From the NCBI RefSeq assembly GCF_023715365.1, contig NZ_JAMBNZ010000002.1, positions 62,001 to 126,000 on the forward strand: a stretch of 64,000 bases of DNA, written 5' to 3'. Within the stretch, counting starts at the first letter, position 1. Each line of letters opens with the position of its first letter. The notes beneath the pieces were generated by a model. That model was not told the DNA's origin, searched no databases, and saw only the letters and a list, made by a program, of their open reading frames with translations. A program made the translations under genes and the position numbers. Origin of the DNA: Georgenia satyanarayanai. GTDB taxonomy: Bacteria > Actinomycetota > Actinomycetes > Actinomycetales > Actinomycetaceae. Shown one piece after another: positions 26,427 to 34,473 of the stretch.

Positions 26427-26879
26427 ATGGAACGACGCCGTTCGCCCCTCAGCGCGTGGTCGGCAGCGCTGGCGCTGCTCGTCCCTGCCGCGTGCGGTGT
26501 CCCGGCCGCACAGGGCGCCTGCATCTCTTGGGTACCCGCCGCCGACGACGCCGCCCGAACGGAGCTGGCCGACGTCGTCGTGGAGGGCCGGCCGCTCGAT
26601 AAGGTCGGGGAGCGGGCCATGTTCGGGGTGACCGCGACGGTGTGGCGCGTCGAGGTCGACCGCGTCCTCAAGGGGACGGCCGAGCCGGGAACCACCATCG
26701 ACGTCGCCGCCACCCCACGCTCGTGCGAGGCAGGAGGCGCGTACCCCGACGGTGACCCCCTGGACGCGGCGGGCCGGCTCCGGCTCTACCTCAGCGACTC
26801 GGACTTCGGGATCGAGGGCACCGAGGCCGGCCTCGCGCTCATCACGCCGTTCGACGGCGTCGGCGCTGCGGAGCGCTGA
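26427..26879 (+). CDS. secreted protein of unknown function
   Basis: 150 residues with a clear signal peptide (RRR, then a hydrophobic AWSAALALLVPAA). Cleavage is either lipobox-like before Cys (VPAAC, an atypical lipobox with Pro) or by signal peptidase I after AQG. The mature part contains CISWVPAADDAAR, a beta-rich middle (FGVTATVWRVEVDRVLKGTAEPG) and RLRLYLSDSDF. This resembles small exported proteins that use the 'x-V-DRVLKG' beta-sandwich, but I cannot name a family. ATG 26427 is preferred over GTG 26412. Confidence 0.6.
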   Translation: MERRRSPLSAWSAALALLVPAACGVPAAQGACISWVPAADDAARTELADVVVEGRPLDKVGERAMFGVTATVWRVEVDRVLKGTAEPGTTIDVAATPRSCEAGGAYPDGDPLDAAGRLRLYLSDSDFGIEGTEAGLALITPFDGVGAAER

Positions 26880-26922
26880 CGGCGCGAGCACGCGACCGGT
26901 AGCCTTGCCCCCGGGGGACCGG

Positions 26923-27267
26923 ATGACGACGACGTTCATGGAAGGCCCGCTCGTGGCAACGCCCGCCCCCAGCCCTGCAGTCCCTACCGCCAGCAGCAGT
27001 GCGCTGACCTGGCTCATGCTCGTGTTCGCTGCCCCAGTCCCGATCGGGGTCGTGCTCGCGTTCCTCCCGCAGCTGCGGGACATCGGCGAGGTCTCGCACT
27101 GGCCGTGGGACGACTACGGGTTCCTCGGCTGGTGGCTCGTGCCCCTCAGCCTGGCCGTGGCCGCCGCTCTCGGCGCGGCGCGGCCGGTAGGTGCGCGGAG
27201 CCGCGCGGTCCGGGTGCTGAGCGTCCTCGCGGTGCTGACGACGGCGGCGCTGTTCCTCGACCCCTGA
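26923..27267 (+). CDS. small membrane protein of unknown function
   Basis: 114 residues with three likely TM segments (ALTWLMLVFAAPVPIGVVLAF, GWWLVPLSLAVAAALGA, VLSVLAVLTTAALFL). A TAGCCT box at 26900-26905 and GGGGGACC just before the ATG provide transcription and translation signals. No family recognised. It is convergent with a DUF4287 remnant. Confidence 0.6.
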   Translation: MTTTFMEGPLVATPAPSPAVPTASSSALTWLMLVFAAPVPIGVVLAFLPQLRDIGEVSHWPWDDYGFLGWWLVPLSLAVAAALGAARPVGARSRAVRVLSVLAVLTTAALFLDP

Positions 27268-27280
27268 CACGGGCACCGGG

Positions 27281-27403
27281 CTCACCAGCCGTCGTGGCCT
27301 TGTGCCCGGGCCGAAGGCCCCGATCGTTGGCCTGCTCCAGGAGCTGGCGCGGCGTAAGACCGGTCTTGGTCTCGACGGCGTCGAGGCAGGCCTGGATGGA
27401 CAT
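27281..27403 (-). pseudogene. N-terminal fragment of a DUF4287-type gene
   Basis: From ATG 27403, with GAGAGG seven nt upstream, the first ~40 codons read MSIQACLDAVETKTGLTPRQ followed by LLEQANDRGLRPGHK, closely matching the start of DUF4287 proteins (YLDxVExKTGxTPxxF). The conserved C-terminal half (GVKAGEIVAWLKxxFGLGxGHA) is missing. The frame instead runs on as Arg/Pro-rich sequence antisense to the neighbouring membrane-protein gene. A truncated remnant is the simplest reading. Confidence 0.6.
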
Positions 27404-27502
27404 CGCGGCTCCTCTCCGCGGGAGCGCCGGGCGCGCCCCGGTGTGCGTCACCGTACAGAGCGGTCAACCCCGCCGTTCGAGGGCAGCGGCGCGTCACCTG
27501 CG

Positions 27503-27742
27503 TCAGCGGGAGAGAACCCGCTCGAGCGGGATGCTGCCGTCCTGCCAGGGGAGCAGGGCCCACAGCGCGACGTAGAGCACCCACCCGATGCCCGGCAGCA
27601 GGAACGCGAGCAGGAGGAGCAGGCGCACGATGATGACGTTGGCGCCGAGGCGGGCGGCGACCCCACCGCAGACGCCGCCGAGGATGCGTTGGGGGCCGCG
27701 CCGGAAGCCGGTGCGGCGGATGCTGTCGAAGAAGGTGCTCAT
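27503..27742 (-). CDS. PspC-domain membrane protein
   Basis: 79 residues, almost exactly one PspC domain: RRGPQRILGGVCGGVAARLGANVIIVRLLLLLAFLLPGIGWVLYVALWALLPW. In other bacteria PspC links envelope stress to phage-shock responses; stand-alone forms are common in actinobacteria. The start is ATG 27742, because TAGCGT ends 7 nt before it; the GTG three codons upstream overlaps that box. Confidence 0.9.
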   Translation of the reverse strand: MSTFFDSIRRTGFRRGPQRILGGVCGGVAARLGANVIIVRLLLLLAFLLPGIGWVLYVALWALLPWQDGSIPLERVLSR

Positions 27743-27749
27743 GGCGTCC

Positions 27750-27755
27750 ACGCTA
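27750..27755 (-). promoter_or_regulatory. -10 box TAGCGT of a leaderless pspC transcript
   Basis: TAGCGT (27755-27750 on the minus strand) is 7 nt from the ATG at 27742. Confidence 0.6.
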
Positions 27756-27853
27756 GGGCCGCCGCCGGTGCCCGGGCATCGGGGAGCACCCTGATCTCAC
27801 CCTGGTCGCCGTTGCCATGAGCGTGGTGCGCGGGGATCACCCGTCCGGAGGCC

Positions 27854-28310
27854 TCAGGGCGTCCCGAGAAGCTGCAGGCGGACGACGAGCTCGCCACGGC
27901 TACGCGTCTCCGTCCTGGCGGACACGGCCTTGAGGTGGACCTGCACCGTGGAGGGGAGATGGTGAGGTGGCGCGCGGTGTCCGTCGTCGGGCTGCCGCCG
28001 AGGAGCTCACGACACACCTCCCGCTCGCGGGCCGTGAGCGCGAACGCGGCGAGCAGCGGGCCGAGGAGCTGGGCGCCCGTCTCGATGACGACGGCGGTCT
28101 GACGGCCATCGACCAGCAGCCGGCAGCCGTGGAGGAGCACCCGGCCGCCCTCGCGGGTCTGGACGCGGTTGGGAGCCGTTCCCTGCCGCGCGTGCCACGC
28201 GCCGGCGGCGAGCGGCGTCATGAGGACGACGAAGCGGCCAGGTGCGCCGTCGCTACTCGCGCCGTCGCGGCAGCCAGCTGATGGGAGCGCTCAGCCAGGC
28301 GTCCCTCCGA
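27854..28310 (-). pseudogene. frameshifted C-terminal remnant of a GAF/LuxR-type regulator
   Basis: Three frames together spell the end of an actinobacterial LuxR regulator: DAWLSA (near 28300), then after a frame change APGRFVVLMTPLAAGAWHAR, GGRVLLHGCRLLVDGRQTAVVIE and LTAREREVCRELLGGSPTTDTARHLTISP. After another frame change near 27955 come STVQVHLKAVSARTETRSRG and ELVVRLQLLG, ending at a stop at 27854. The second change looks like loss of one C in a C run. The N-terminal half of the gene is absent. It may be a recent pseudogene, or part of the damage may be sequencing error. Confidence 0.75.
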
Positions 28311-28340
28311 TCGTCGCGCGTGTGGCCGCCCTGCGGTCGC

Positions 28341-29276
28341 TCAAGCCGCGTCCCACCAGCGCAGCACGCGCAGGGCCCGCAGGGTCACCCACCGGCTCGG
28401 GAAGCCCTCGCTCTCGCCGAGGTCGAGCAGGGTGGGTCCCTCGTGGTGCAGCTCCAGGGTCCACAGCCCTCGTTCGTCCGCCTTGCCGCGGACGAGCTCG
28501 ACCGCCTCCGCGAGTCGCGGGTCGCGGCGGTCGGCCAGCCGGAAGTGCTCGAGGCCGCGCAGGACGTCGTGGTACCAGCGCACGGGGTAGGAGAGCATCG
28601 TCATCCGGGGGTCGGCGACGGTGCCGTCGGAGCGGCGGCGGAACAGGCCACGGTCGAGGAGGTACTCCTCGCCCGAGTGCCGGGCGGCGCGCACGTCGGC
28701 GTCGTCGTGTCCGGCACGCTGCCACGCGAGCAGGCCCTCGACGACGCACACGGTCGAGTGGAAGGAGGAGACCGAGGCACCGTGCTCGGCCCAGCAGTTC
28801 CACCCGCCGTCGGGCAGGCGGCCGGCCAGCAGGGTGGAGACCATGGGGGAGGCGTCCTGCTCGAAGTACGCGGCCGTGCGCAGCGCGACGCCGTCGATGC
28901 AGGGCTCGACCTCGCCGTCGAAAAAAGGCTCGCCCTCGTGCTCCCAGCGCACGTGCTCGCGCACCAGGGCGAGGGCGTGTGCGGCCTGCGGGCTGTGCGG
29001 GTCCAGGCCGAGGTCGGCGAGCTGCTGGAGGGCGAAGTGGGTGGCCGTCCACGCGTCGAAGAAGGGACGAGACTCGTCCACCCACCCGGGCCGGTAGGTG
29101 CCGCCGTCCCAGCGTCCGTCGTCGGCCTGCTCGGCCAGGAGCTGCGCGCCCCAGCCGGTTGTCGCGACTCGGGCGCGCTCGGCGGCCACTTCGCCCTGCG
29201 GTGCGTCGGTGAGGTCGGCGAGCACCTGCCAGCGCAGTCCGGGATCCGAGTCGAGCAGCCAGGCCACGACGTCCAT
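28341..29276 (-). CDS. alpha/alpha-toroid (squalene cyclase/prenyltransferase-like) protein
   Basis: 311 residues from ATG 29276. The repeating helical pattern with QxxDGxW-like turns (EQADDGRWDGG, GRLPDGGWNCWAEHG, WTLELHH) and aromatic residues matches the (alpha/alpha)6 barrel superfamily of squalene cyclases and related proteins. The DxDD acid motif of cyclases is not visible, so enzymatic activity is uncertain. Homologues in actinobacteria are annotated as hypothetical or squalene-cyclase-like. The start is fixed by TAGTGT 7 nt upstream. Confidence 0.7.
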   Translation of the reverse strand: MDVVAWLLDSDPGLRWQVLADLTDAPQGEVAAERARVATTGWGAQLLAEQADDGRWDGGTYRPGWVDESRPFFDAWTATHFALQQLADLGLDPHSPQAAHALALVREHVRWEHEGEPFFDGEVEPCIDGVALRTAAYFEQDASPMVSTLLAGRLPDGGWNCWAEHGASVSSFHSTVCVVEGLLAWQRAGHDDADVRAARHSGEEYLLDRGLFRRRSDGTVADPRMTMLSYPVRWYHDVLRGLEHFRLADRRDPRLAEAVELVRGKADERGLWTLELHHEGPTLLDLGESEGFPSRWVTLRALRVLRWWDAA

Positions 29277-29283
29277 GCGCGGA

Positions 29284-29289
29284 ACACTA
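29284..29289 (-). promoter_or_regulatory. -10 box TAGTGT of a leaderless transcript
   Basis: TAGTGT (29289-29284, minus strand) is 7 nt from the ATG at 29276. It excludes the longer frame beginning at 29318. Confidence 0.6.
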
Positions 29290-29407
29290 CGCCCGCCCGT
29301 GCCCGGAGTCGTCGACACGGCATTTCGTCGGGTCCCGGCACAGGTCGCAACGATCTTGGCGACGTCACGGCAGGGGGAATGAGAGCTCGGGCCGGACCCC
29401 TCAGTCG

Positions 29408-29935
29408 TCAGTCACGCGCCAACGCCCAGGTGCTGAGGCCTATCACGCCGCCGGCCGCCAGCCCGATCCGAGTGTGGGCGTACCTGACGCCGCGTGCCGT
29501 GAGCCGCTCGCCCCACCGGTAGATCGCCCGCTCGCCCGCCACCGTCCCCACGACGCTCAGCACAACCAGCGCCACACCGGCCGCTATCCTCACCGGCCGG
29601 ACGCCGTTCGGTGGGTTGCCGCCCAGCGCGAGTGCCTGCGCGTCGATCGCCGGCTCGGTCGCCATCCGTGCCACCAGGGTGGTGGGGACCGACTCGGCTG
29701 CTGGCGCGTCTCCGCCGCCCTCAGCGGCGGCGTCCGCGGTGTCGCCGTCGGCCGCCTGTGCGGCTCGTACGGCTCGCGCGGCGGCCCACGCCGCACCGCC
29801 GACGATCACCGCCACCTTGAGCGACCCGCGTGCCCGACGCGACGCGACGACGTCGGGCAGCGCGTACCAGCCCCCGGTCAGCACACCGTTGACGACGGCG
29901 TCCGCCGCCGCTCCATGTCCGCCTTGCCTACCCAC
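29408..29935 (-). CDS. membrane protein of unknown function
   Basis: 175 residues from a GTG at 29935. Two hydrophobic stretches lie near residues 40-60 (VAVIVGGAAWAAARAV) and 115-135 (IAAGVALVVLSVVGTVAGE), a third near the C-terminus (IGLAAGGVIGLSTWAL), with an acidic linker (DGDTADAAAEGGGD) between the first two. The final segment GERLTARGVRYAHTRIG resembles small actinobacterial membrane proteins, but I cannot name the family. Start codon uncertain. It marks the left edge of the accessory region. Confidence 0.55.
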   Translation of the reverse strand: MGRQGGHGAAADAVVNGVLTGGWYALPDVVASRRARGSLKVAVIVGGAAWAAARAVRAAQAADGDTADAAAEGGGDAPAAESVPTTLVARMATEPAIDAQALALGGNPPNGVRPVRIAAGVALVVLSVVGTVAGERAIYRWGERLTARGVRYAHTRIGLAAGGVIGLSTWALARD

Positions 29936-30036
29936 GTACGCTCCCTCGTTTGGTGTCGAGCCACTAACGCCCGGACGGCCGCTCGAGTTCCAAGCCGGAC
30001 GCCATCATTGTCGTTGGTCGAGTTGGGCGCCGGTCC

Positions 30037-30459
30037 TCACACTGAGTGCACGACGAAGTACTGATCGCCTTCGCAGCCATTCGGAAGGTGCTCAGCGATC
30101 GACGGAGGCATTTCGCTGTAACCGCCCCCCAGCGACACGGGATCGCCGACGGAGAACGTGTGGCCGAACCCGGAAAGCTCGCCGGCTTCGTCGTCCCAGG
30201 TGAAGTCGGTCGGGAAGACGGGAACGACGATCCGTCCGGTGGCATCAACCACCGTGAGGCAGCTGTTCTCCAGTGCGACCGTGCCTTCGAGAAGCGCGGC
30301 GTCTCCCTCGCCCCAGTCGCTGGTTCTCGTGTAGGAGGCCGCAGGTGAATCGGCGTCTGCCTCTGGAGGCGTTGTCGACGAGGAGCATGCAGTGAGCGCG
30401 ACCGCCGCAAAGGCAAGTGTCAACCACGGGGACTGGCCCCCCGAGCTGGTGGTCCGCAT
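30037..30459 (-). CDS. hypothetical lipoprotein, paralogue of the one at 38753-39277
   Basis: 140 residues. The signal peptide ends in VALTAC (Cys25), so the product is a membrane-anchored lipoprotein. The mature domain (from ~55) is a small beta-rich module: LEGTVALENSCLTVV, PVFPTDFTWDDEAGELSGFG, FSVGDPVSLGGGY and a late Cys in LPNGC. The same pattern (L-x-G, conserved Cys-Leu, P-V, FG, VGD-x-V, GGGY, late Cys) recurs in the lipoprotein at 38753-39277, so the two are homologous. The two cysteines may form a disulfide. Function unknown. Confidence 0.7.
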   Translation of the reverse strand: MRTTSSGGQSPWLTLAFAAVALTACSSSTTPPEADADSPAASYTRTSDWGEGDAALLEGTVALENSCLTVVDATGRIVVPVFPTDFTWDDEAGELSGFGHTFSVGDPVSLGGGYSEMPPSIAEHLPNGCEGDQYFVVHSV

Positions 30460-30625
30460 GTAGCCAGCCTGTCAGCCGCCGTGCCCGTCCGGTGCCGCGC
30501 CAGAGCGGTGACGCCAGATCGTTACCCCGCGCGCCATCGTGGATCGGCCGGGACCGGTACCTCTGCCAGTCGCTCCCACCGGTGCGAGCTGGTGTCGAAT
30601 CTCGACGGCGACGAACTCTGAGAGG

Positions 30626-31324
30626 TCAGGTAACGGCTGGCAGCACGCACAGCTCGTTGCCGGAGGGGTCGGCGTAGACACGCCACGGCAGGTCGCCCCA
30701 GCCGGGGCCGAGCTCCCGGCCGCCTCGCGCGATGATGCCCGCGGCGACGGCGTCAACGTCGTCACCGGGCTCGAGTCGGACGTCGAGATGGATCCTGTTC
30801 TTCGCGTCGCCCTTGGGTGCCGGCTCCGGCCAGAGCTCGAGCAGCGGCCCGCGCCGAGAGGGGTACACGTTCGGGAACCATGTCAGTGGTCGCGGTGTCG
30901 TCGAAGTCGGTGGCGGGCTGGGCGAGCTCGGGCGCGACATGGTGGTCTCGAAGACGGAGAGCGCTCCGTCTGGCTCGCCGGCGATGATGGCGACGTCCAC
31001 CCTGCTCGACTGCGTGGGCAGGGCGGCGGGGCTCACGGCGGACTGAGGCACTGAGAAGCGACCGGCGTGGTCGGTGTGCACGGTCGCGGCCCGATCCGCC
31101 TTGACGGCGGGGCCGGTGGTCTGGGCCTGAGACACTTCAGTCTCGGGCTGGAGGATGAAGAGCCGCACTGGCACGTTCGACGCGACATCGGGTCCCGATA
31201 CAGATCCGCTCAGGATCACATCGGTCGGCGGGGTTGCAGCCTCTGTCGTTGCCGTTGCAGCGGGAAGGGTGGAAGCGGACATTACGGCCGCCGCCAGAAT
31301 TGAAACGAACATGCTCTTTCGCAT
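30626..31324 (-). CDS. chimeric ORF: secreted N-terminal domain joined to a C-terminal VOC fragment
   Basis: 232 residues from ATG 31324, which has AAAGGGACGG upstream. Residues 1-27 are a signal peptide (KSMFVSILAAAVMSASTLPAATA), and 30-130 form a secreted beta-rich domain (VILSGSVSGPDVASNVPVRLFIL, HTDHAGRFSVPQSA). From about residue 160 the sequence abruptly becomes the second half of a cytosolic VOC domain: TWFPNVYPSRRGPLLELWPE, KNRIHLDVRLEPGDDVDAV, WRVYADPSGNELCVL. A secreted domain fused to half a VOC domain makes little sense. I infer a deletion junction near 30890-30950 that joined two genes; a different frame just before the junction also reads protein-like. Confidence 0.55.
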   Translation of the reverse strand: MRKSMFVSILAAAVMSASTLPAATATTEAATPPTDVILSGSVSGPDVASNVPVRLFILQPETEVSQAQTTGPAVKADRAATVHTDHAGRFSVPQSAVSPAALPTQSSRVDVAIIAGEPDGALSVFETTMSRPSSPSPPPTSTTPRPLTWFPNVYPSRRGPLLELWPEPAPKGDAKNRIHLDVRLEPGDDVDAVAAGIIARGGRELGPGWGDLPWRVYADPSGNELCVLPAVT

Positions 31325-31398
31325 GGAGCCGTCCCTTTGATTCGGGTCACATGGGTTTGGCCGTCGTTTGTGAACGTAGCGAGTAGGAGAGGTGCGCA

Positions 31399-31420
31399 CG
31401 ATCATTCCAAAGGATGATCG
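31399..31420. repeat. inverted repeat CGATCAT / ATGATCG upstream of the chimeric gene
   Basis: 7-bp arms separated by 8 nt, located 75 nt upstream of the start at 31324. It could be an operator or a weak hairpin. Confidence 0.4.
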
Positions 31421-31532
31421 GAACCCTTCTTCGCCCGGTCGCGGGCCCTCCAGAGGTCAACGCACGCTCGGTTAGTTGTGCCGTTCTGACGACTACCCTC
31501 CCCTGAGGGGCGCCTGACGGTCACGCGTGCGC

Positions 31533-31540
31533 TGATTGGT
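31533..31540. repeat. left copy of 8-bp target duplication TGATTGGT (ISL3 element)
   Basis: Identical to 34466-34473 and directly abutting the left inverted repeat. The exact duplication shows the outer element inserted here as one unit. Confidence 0.9.
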
Positions 31541-31725
31541 GGCTCTTCGGACTTCCGGTGGGGAGTGGGACTCGCGGCGGTAGCTGAGGGCGGGTAGGGG
31601 TCGAGGTCCTCGATGATCGGTAGCGACCAAGCAACCGTTCGTCCCGAGGACCTCGACGATGACCAACGTTACGGGGTGCAGTGATGCGCCCACCACTGAT
31701 CCCTGCGTCCGCTGCGACACACTCC

Positions 31726-32408
31726 TGGGCATTCAACGACGGGCAGGTCATCGACACCCTCACCCCCAGGACCGGGCGACGCAGCGAGAACGACGCCTTG
31801 GTCCGCGTCGAGCCGTCCTGGGACCGCGCCGAGCACCCAGGCTCGTGGCGGGCGGTGTGGGCCTACTCGGCCAAGCGCGCCGCGCGCGACCACAAGACCC
31901 TCACCCTGCAGGAGAACCGCGCGAAGGCCGTCGTCGCCGGCGAGAAGGCCTCCCGCACGCCCTGGTTCGTGAAGAAGAACGGCGGGGCACCGTGCTCGAC
32001 GCGGCGTCCCTGGCCCGAGCCCGGCGCCTGGTCGGACTGAAGGGCTACGTCACCAACATCCCCTCCACCGTGATGTCCGCCGGCGAGGTCATCTCCTCTT
32101 ACCACGACCTGTGGCAGGTCGAGGCATCGTTCCGCATGTCCAAGACTGACCTCAGGGCCAGACCCCTGTTCGCCAGGAAACGCGACGCGATCGAGGCCCA
32201 CCTGACCGTCGTCTTCACCGCCCTGGCCGTCTCCCGGGAGGTCCAGAACCGCACCGGCCTGGCCATCCGCAACGTCGTCCGCCAGCTTCGCCCGCTGCGC
32301 TCGGCCACCATCGCGATCAACGCCAGCAGCCAGACCTTCCCGCCCGAGATCCCCGCCGACAAGCAGGCCATCCTCGAGGCCATCCACCGCCCCCGACTCA
32401 CGCACTAA
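31726..32408 (+). pseudogene. IS1634-family transposase fragment, frameshifted
   Basis: C-terminal part of an IS1549/IS1634-type DDE transposase. The first piece, ~31726-31985, reads AFNDGQVIDTLTPRTGRRSEND and WAYSAKRAARDHKTLTLQENRA; after a frame change near 31985 it continues ARRLVGLKGYVTNIPSTVMS, YHDLWQVEASFRMSKTDLRA, IEAHLTVVFTALAVSREVQ, stopping at 32406-32408. The N-terminal half is absent and no inverted repeats of its own were found. It sits inside the ISL3 transposase gene, so it arrived after that element or by recombination between elements. Confidence 0.8.
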
Positions 32409-32540
32409 CGAAATGACCAAACTCAGGTCGAAGGGCTCGCCGGGCAGCTGGGGGTGGACTGGAAGACGCTGTGGCGCGCGATCAAGCCCCGACTGGTGGA
32501 GTTGGCCGCCGATGAGTCCCGCTTCGCCGGGGTGGTCAGC

Positions 32541-33627
32541 GGCGGTGTCATAGCGTCGTAGCAACGGTGCTGGTCGGGTGAGGGGTTGCATGTGGTGCGC
32601 AGGATGCTGACGGCGACGGATCGGGCGGAGATCTCCACGGGGCTCAAGGCGGGGTGGACGGTGCGCAGGATCGCCGAGCACCTCGACCGTTCCCCGTCGG
32701 TGATCTCGCGCGAGATCCGGCGTAACTCGACCAAGACGCGCGGGTACAAGATGGTCACCGCTGACTGCCGGGCCCAGCGGCGCCGGTCCCGGCCCCAGAG
32801 GGGGAAGGTCGAGGCCGACCCGGTGCTGCGTACCCGGGTGCTGGCCGATCTGAAGCACTCACGCACCCCGCGTCAAGTCGCCGGACGCTTGCACCTGGAG
32901 GCCCACGACGAGAGCGTGGGCCTGATGAAGGGATCCGTGCCGGCCGGCGGCAAGACGGTCAGCCACGAGGCGATCTACCGGTTCATCTACGCCCTGCCCA
33001 AGGGCGAGCTCGCCGCGCACGGAGTCATGCTGCGCTCCAAGCGCACCAGACGCCGCGCACCCAAGCCGCTGGGCCAGCGCGGTGCCCCGATCGTGGGGAT
33101 GGTCAGCATCGATGACCGCGAGGACCTGGCCGAGCGGCGCGTGCCCGGCCACTGGGAAGGGGATCTGGTGATCGGCGCCCACGGCCGCTCCGCGGCCGCC
33201 ACGCTGGTTGAGCGCACGACGAGGTTCACCACGATTTTGGCGCTGCCGGCGGGCAAGGACAGTGAGCACCTCGCCGACGCCCTGATCGACAACGCCGACG
33301 AGCTGCCCGCGATGATGCGCAAGTCGCTGACCTGGGACCAGGGCAGCGAGATGGCCAAGCACGCCGCCCTCACCCTGGCGACGCAGATGCCGGTCTACTT
33401 CGCCCACCCGCACTCCCCGTGGGAGCGCGGCACCAACGAGAACACCAACGGCCTCATCCGCGAGTACCTGCCCAAGGGAACCGCGATCCCGGCACACCAG
33501 CCCTACCTGACCTCGATCGCCGAAGAACTCAACGAACGCCCCCGTGCCATCCTCGGCTACCTCACCGCACGCGAAGCCTTCGAACGACTCCTGACCGACA
33601 GCGTTGCTCCGACGGCTTGACACCGCC
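32541..33627 (+). mobile_element. IS30-family insertion sequence, apparently intact (1087 bp)
   Basis: Terminal inverted repeats begin GGCGGTGTCA on both sides (32541 on the plus strand; 33627 read on the minus strand) and stay similar for about 30 bp, sharing CGTCG-AGCAACG. They are flanked by the 3-bp duplication AGC at 32538-32540 and 33628-33630. Short 2-3 bp duplications fit IS30. It is inserted in the ISL3 transposase gene, which its removal restores in frame, making it the youngest layer of the nest. Confidence 0.92.
32586..33620 (+). CDS. IS30-family transposase
   Basis: 344 residues if started at TTG 32586; GTG 32592, GTG 32595 and ATG 32604 are alternatives. An N-terminal HTH (LTATDRAEISTGLKAGWTVR, RIAEHLDRSPSVISREIRRN) precedes an integrase-type DDE core with GHWEGDLVIGAHGRSA, SLTWDQGSEMAKHAALT and HPHSPWERGTNENTNGLIRE, the three acidic residues present. 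The C-terminus ends inside the right inverted repeat. No frameshift or stop was seen, so the element may still be active. Confidence 0.93.
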   Translation: MHVVRRMLTATDRAEISTGLKAGWTVRRIAEHLDRSPSVISREIRRNSTKTRGYKMVTADCRAQRRRSRPQRGKVEADPVLRTRVLADLKHSRTPRQVAGRLHLEAHDESVGLMKGSVPAGGKTVSHEAIYRFIYALPKGELAAHGVMLRSKRTRRRAPKPLGQRGAPIVGMVSIDDREDLAERRVPGHWEGDLVIGAHGRSAAATLVERTTRFTTILALPAGKDSEHLADALIDNADELPAMMRKSLTWDQGSEMAKHAALTLATQMPVYFAHPHSPWERGTNENTNGLIREYLPKGTAIPAHQPYLTSIAEELNERPRAILGYLTAREAFERLLTDSVAPTA

Positions 33628-34465
33628 AGCCTCGGGGTCGATGAGCATATCTGGCACCACGTCGACCCGCGGCGTCGCGGTGCCAAGGAGCTCACCGGGA
33701 TGGTTGACCTGACCCGCGACGCCCAGGGCAAGATCCGGGCCCGGCTGTTGGACCTGGTGCCCGGACGGTCGAAGAAGGCCTACGCCGACTGGCTGAATGA
33801 CCGCAGCGCCGACTTCCGTGCCGGAGTCCAGGTCGCCGCGCTGGATCCCTTCGCCGGCTACAAGAGCGCGATCGCCGACGAGCTCGCCGACGCCACCGCC
33901 GTGCTCGACGCCTCCCACGTCGTCAAGCTCGGCACCCAGGCCGTCGATGAGGTCCGTCGACGGGTCCAGCAAGAGACCCTGGGCCACCGAGGACGCAAGG
34001 GCGACCCGCTCTACGGCATCCAGCGCATCCAGCGCATCCTGCGCGCCGGCGCCGGGAACCTCACCGACCGCCAACTCACCCGCCTCGCGGCGGCCATCGA
34101 GACCGACGAGGCACACCAAGCCGTCTACCTCGCCTAGCGCTGCGCCCAGGGCCTACGCGCGACCTACCGCTGCGCCGACCTGGCGGCCGGCCGGGCGATG
34201 GCCGAACGCGTCCTGACGATCTTCCACACCTGCCCAATCCCCGAGGTCGCCCGCCTGGAACGCACACTGCGCGCTGGAGAGACGCGTTCTTGGCCATTTC
34301 ACCACCGGACGATTTAACAACGGCGGCACCGAGGCCATCAACGGCATCATCGAGCTCCACCGACGCCTGGCCCGCGGCTACCGCAACCTCAACAACTACC
34401 GCCTCCGGATGCTCCTCGCCGCCGGAGGACTCAAGACCTGATCCCTACCGAATGTCCGAAGAGCC

Positions 34466-34473
34466 TGATTGGT
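34466..34473. repeat. right copy of 8-bp target duplication TGATTGGT (ISL3 element)
   Basis: Matches 31533-31540 exactly and abuts the right inverted repeat. Confidence 0.9.

Larger units (their letters stand above)
31659..34441 (+). pseudogene. ISL3 transposase gene, in pieces
   Basis: The pieces are 31659-~31735 (start MTNVTGCSDAPTTDPCVRCD), 32424-32540 (QVEGLAGQLGVDWKTLWRAI, ESRFAGV) and 33628-34441 (LGVDEHIWHHVDPRRRGAKE, LDASHVVKLGTQAVDEVRRR, NNGGTEAINGIIELHRRLAR). Removing the IS30 element and one 3-bp duplicate rejoins pieces two and three in frame. Independent damage remains: a TAG at 34135 where homologues have Trp, and two one-base deletions near 34274 and 34292. The residues between pieces one and two are replaced by an IS1634-type fragment. 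Non-functional. Confidence 0.85.
31541..34465 (+). mobile_element. ISL3-family insertion sequence, interrupted and decayed
   Basis: Ends are defined by an imperfect inverted repeat (GGCTCTTCGGACTTCCGGT at 31541-31559 against ACCGAATGTCCGAAGAGCC at 34447-34465, complementary apart from a few bases) and an exact 8-bp target duplication TGATTGGT at 31533-31540 and 34466-34473. Eight-bp duplications and these ends are typical of ISL3. The element carries an IS1634-type transposase fragment replacing part of its 5' coding region and an intact IS30-type element in its middle. Confidence 0.9.

Noticed and set aside
26189-26602. Plus-strand open frame with GGAG near its ATG
   Set aside because: Partly natural-looking, but it becomes Arg-rich where the secreted-protein gene begins in another frame; the evidence is too weak to call a gene.
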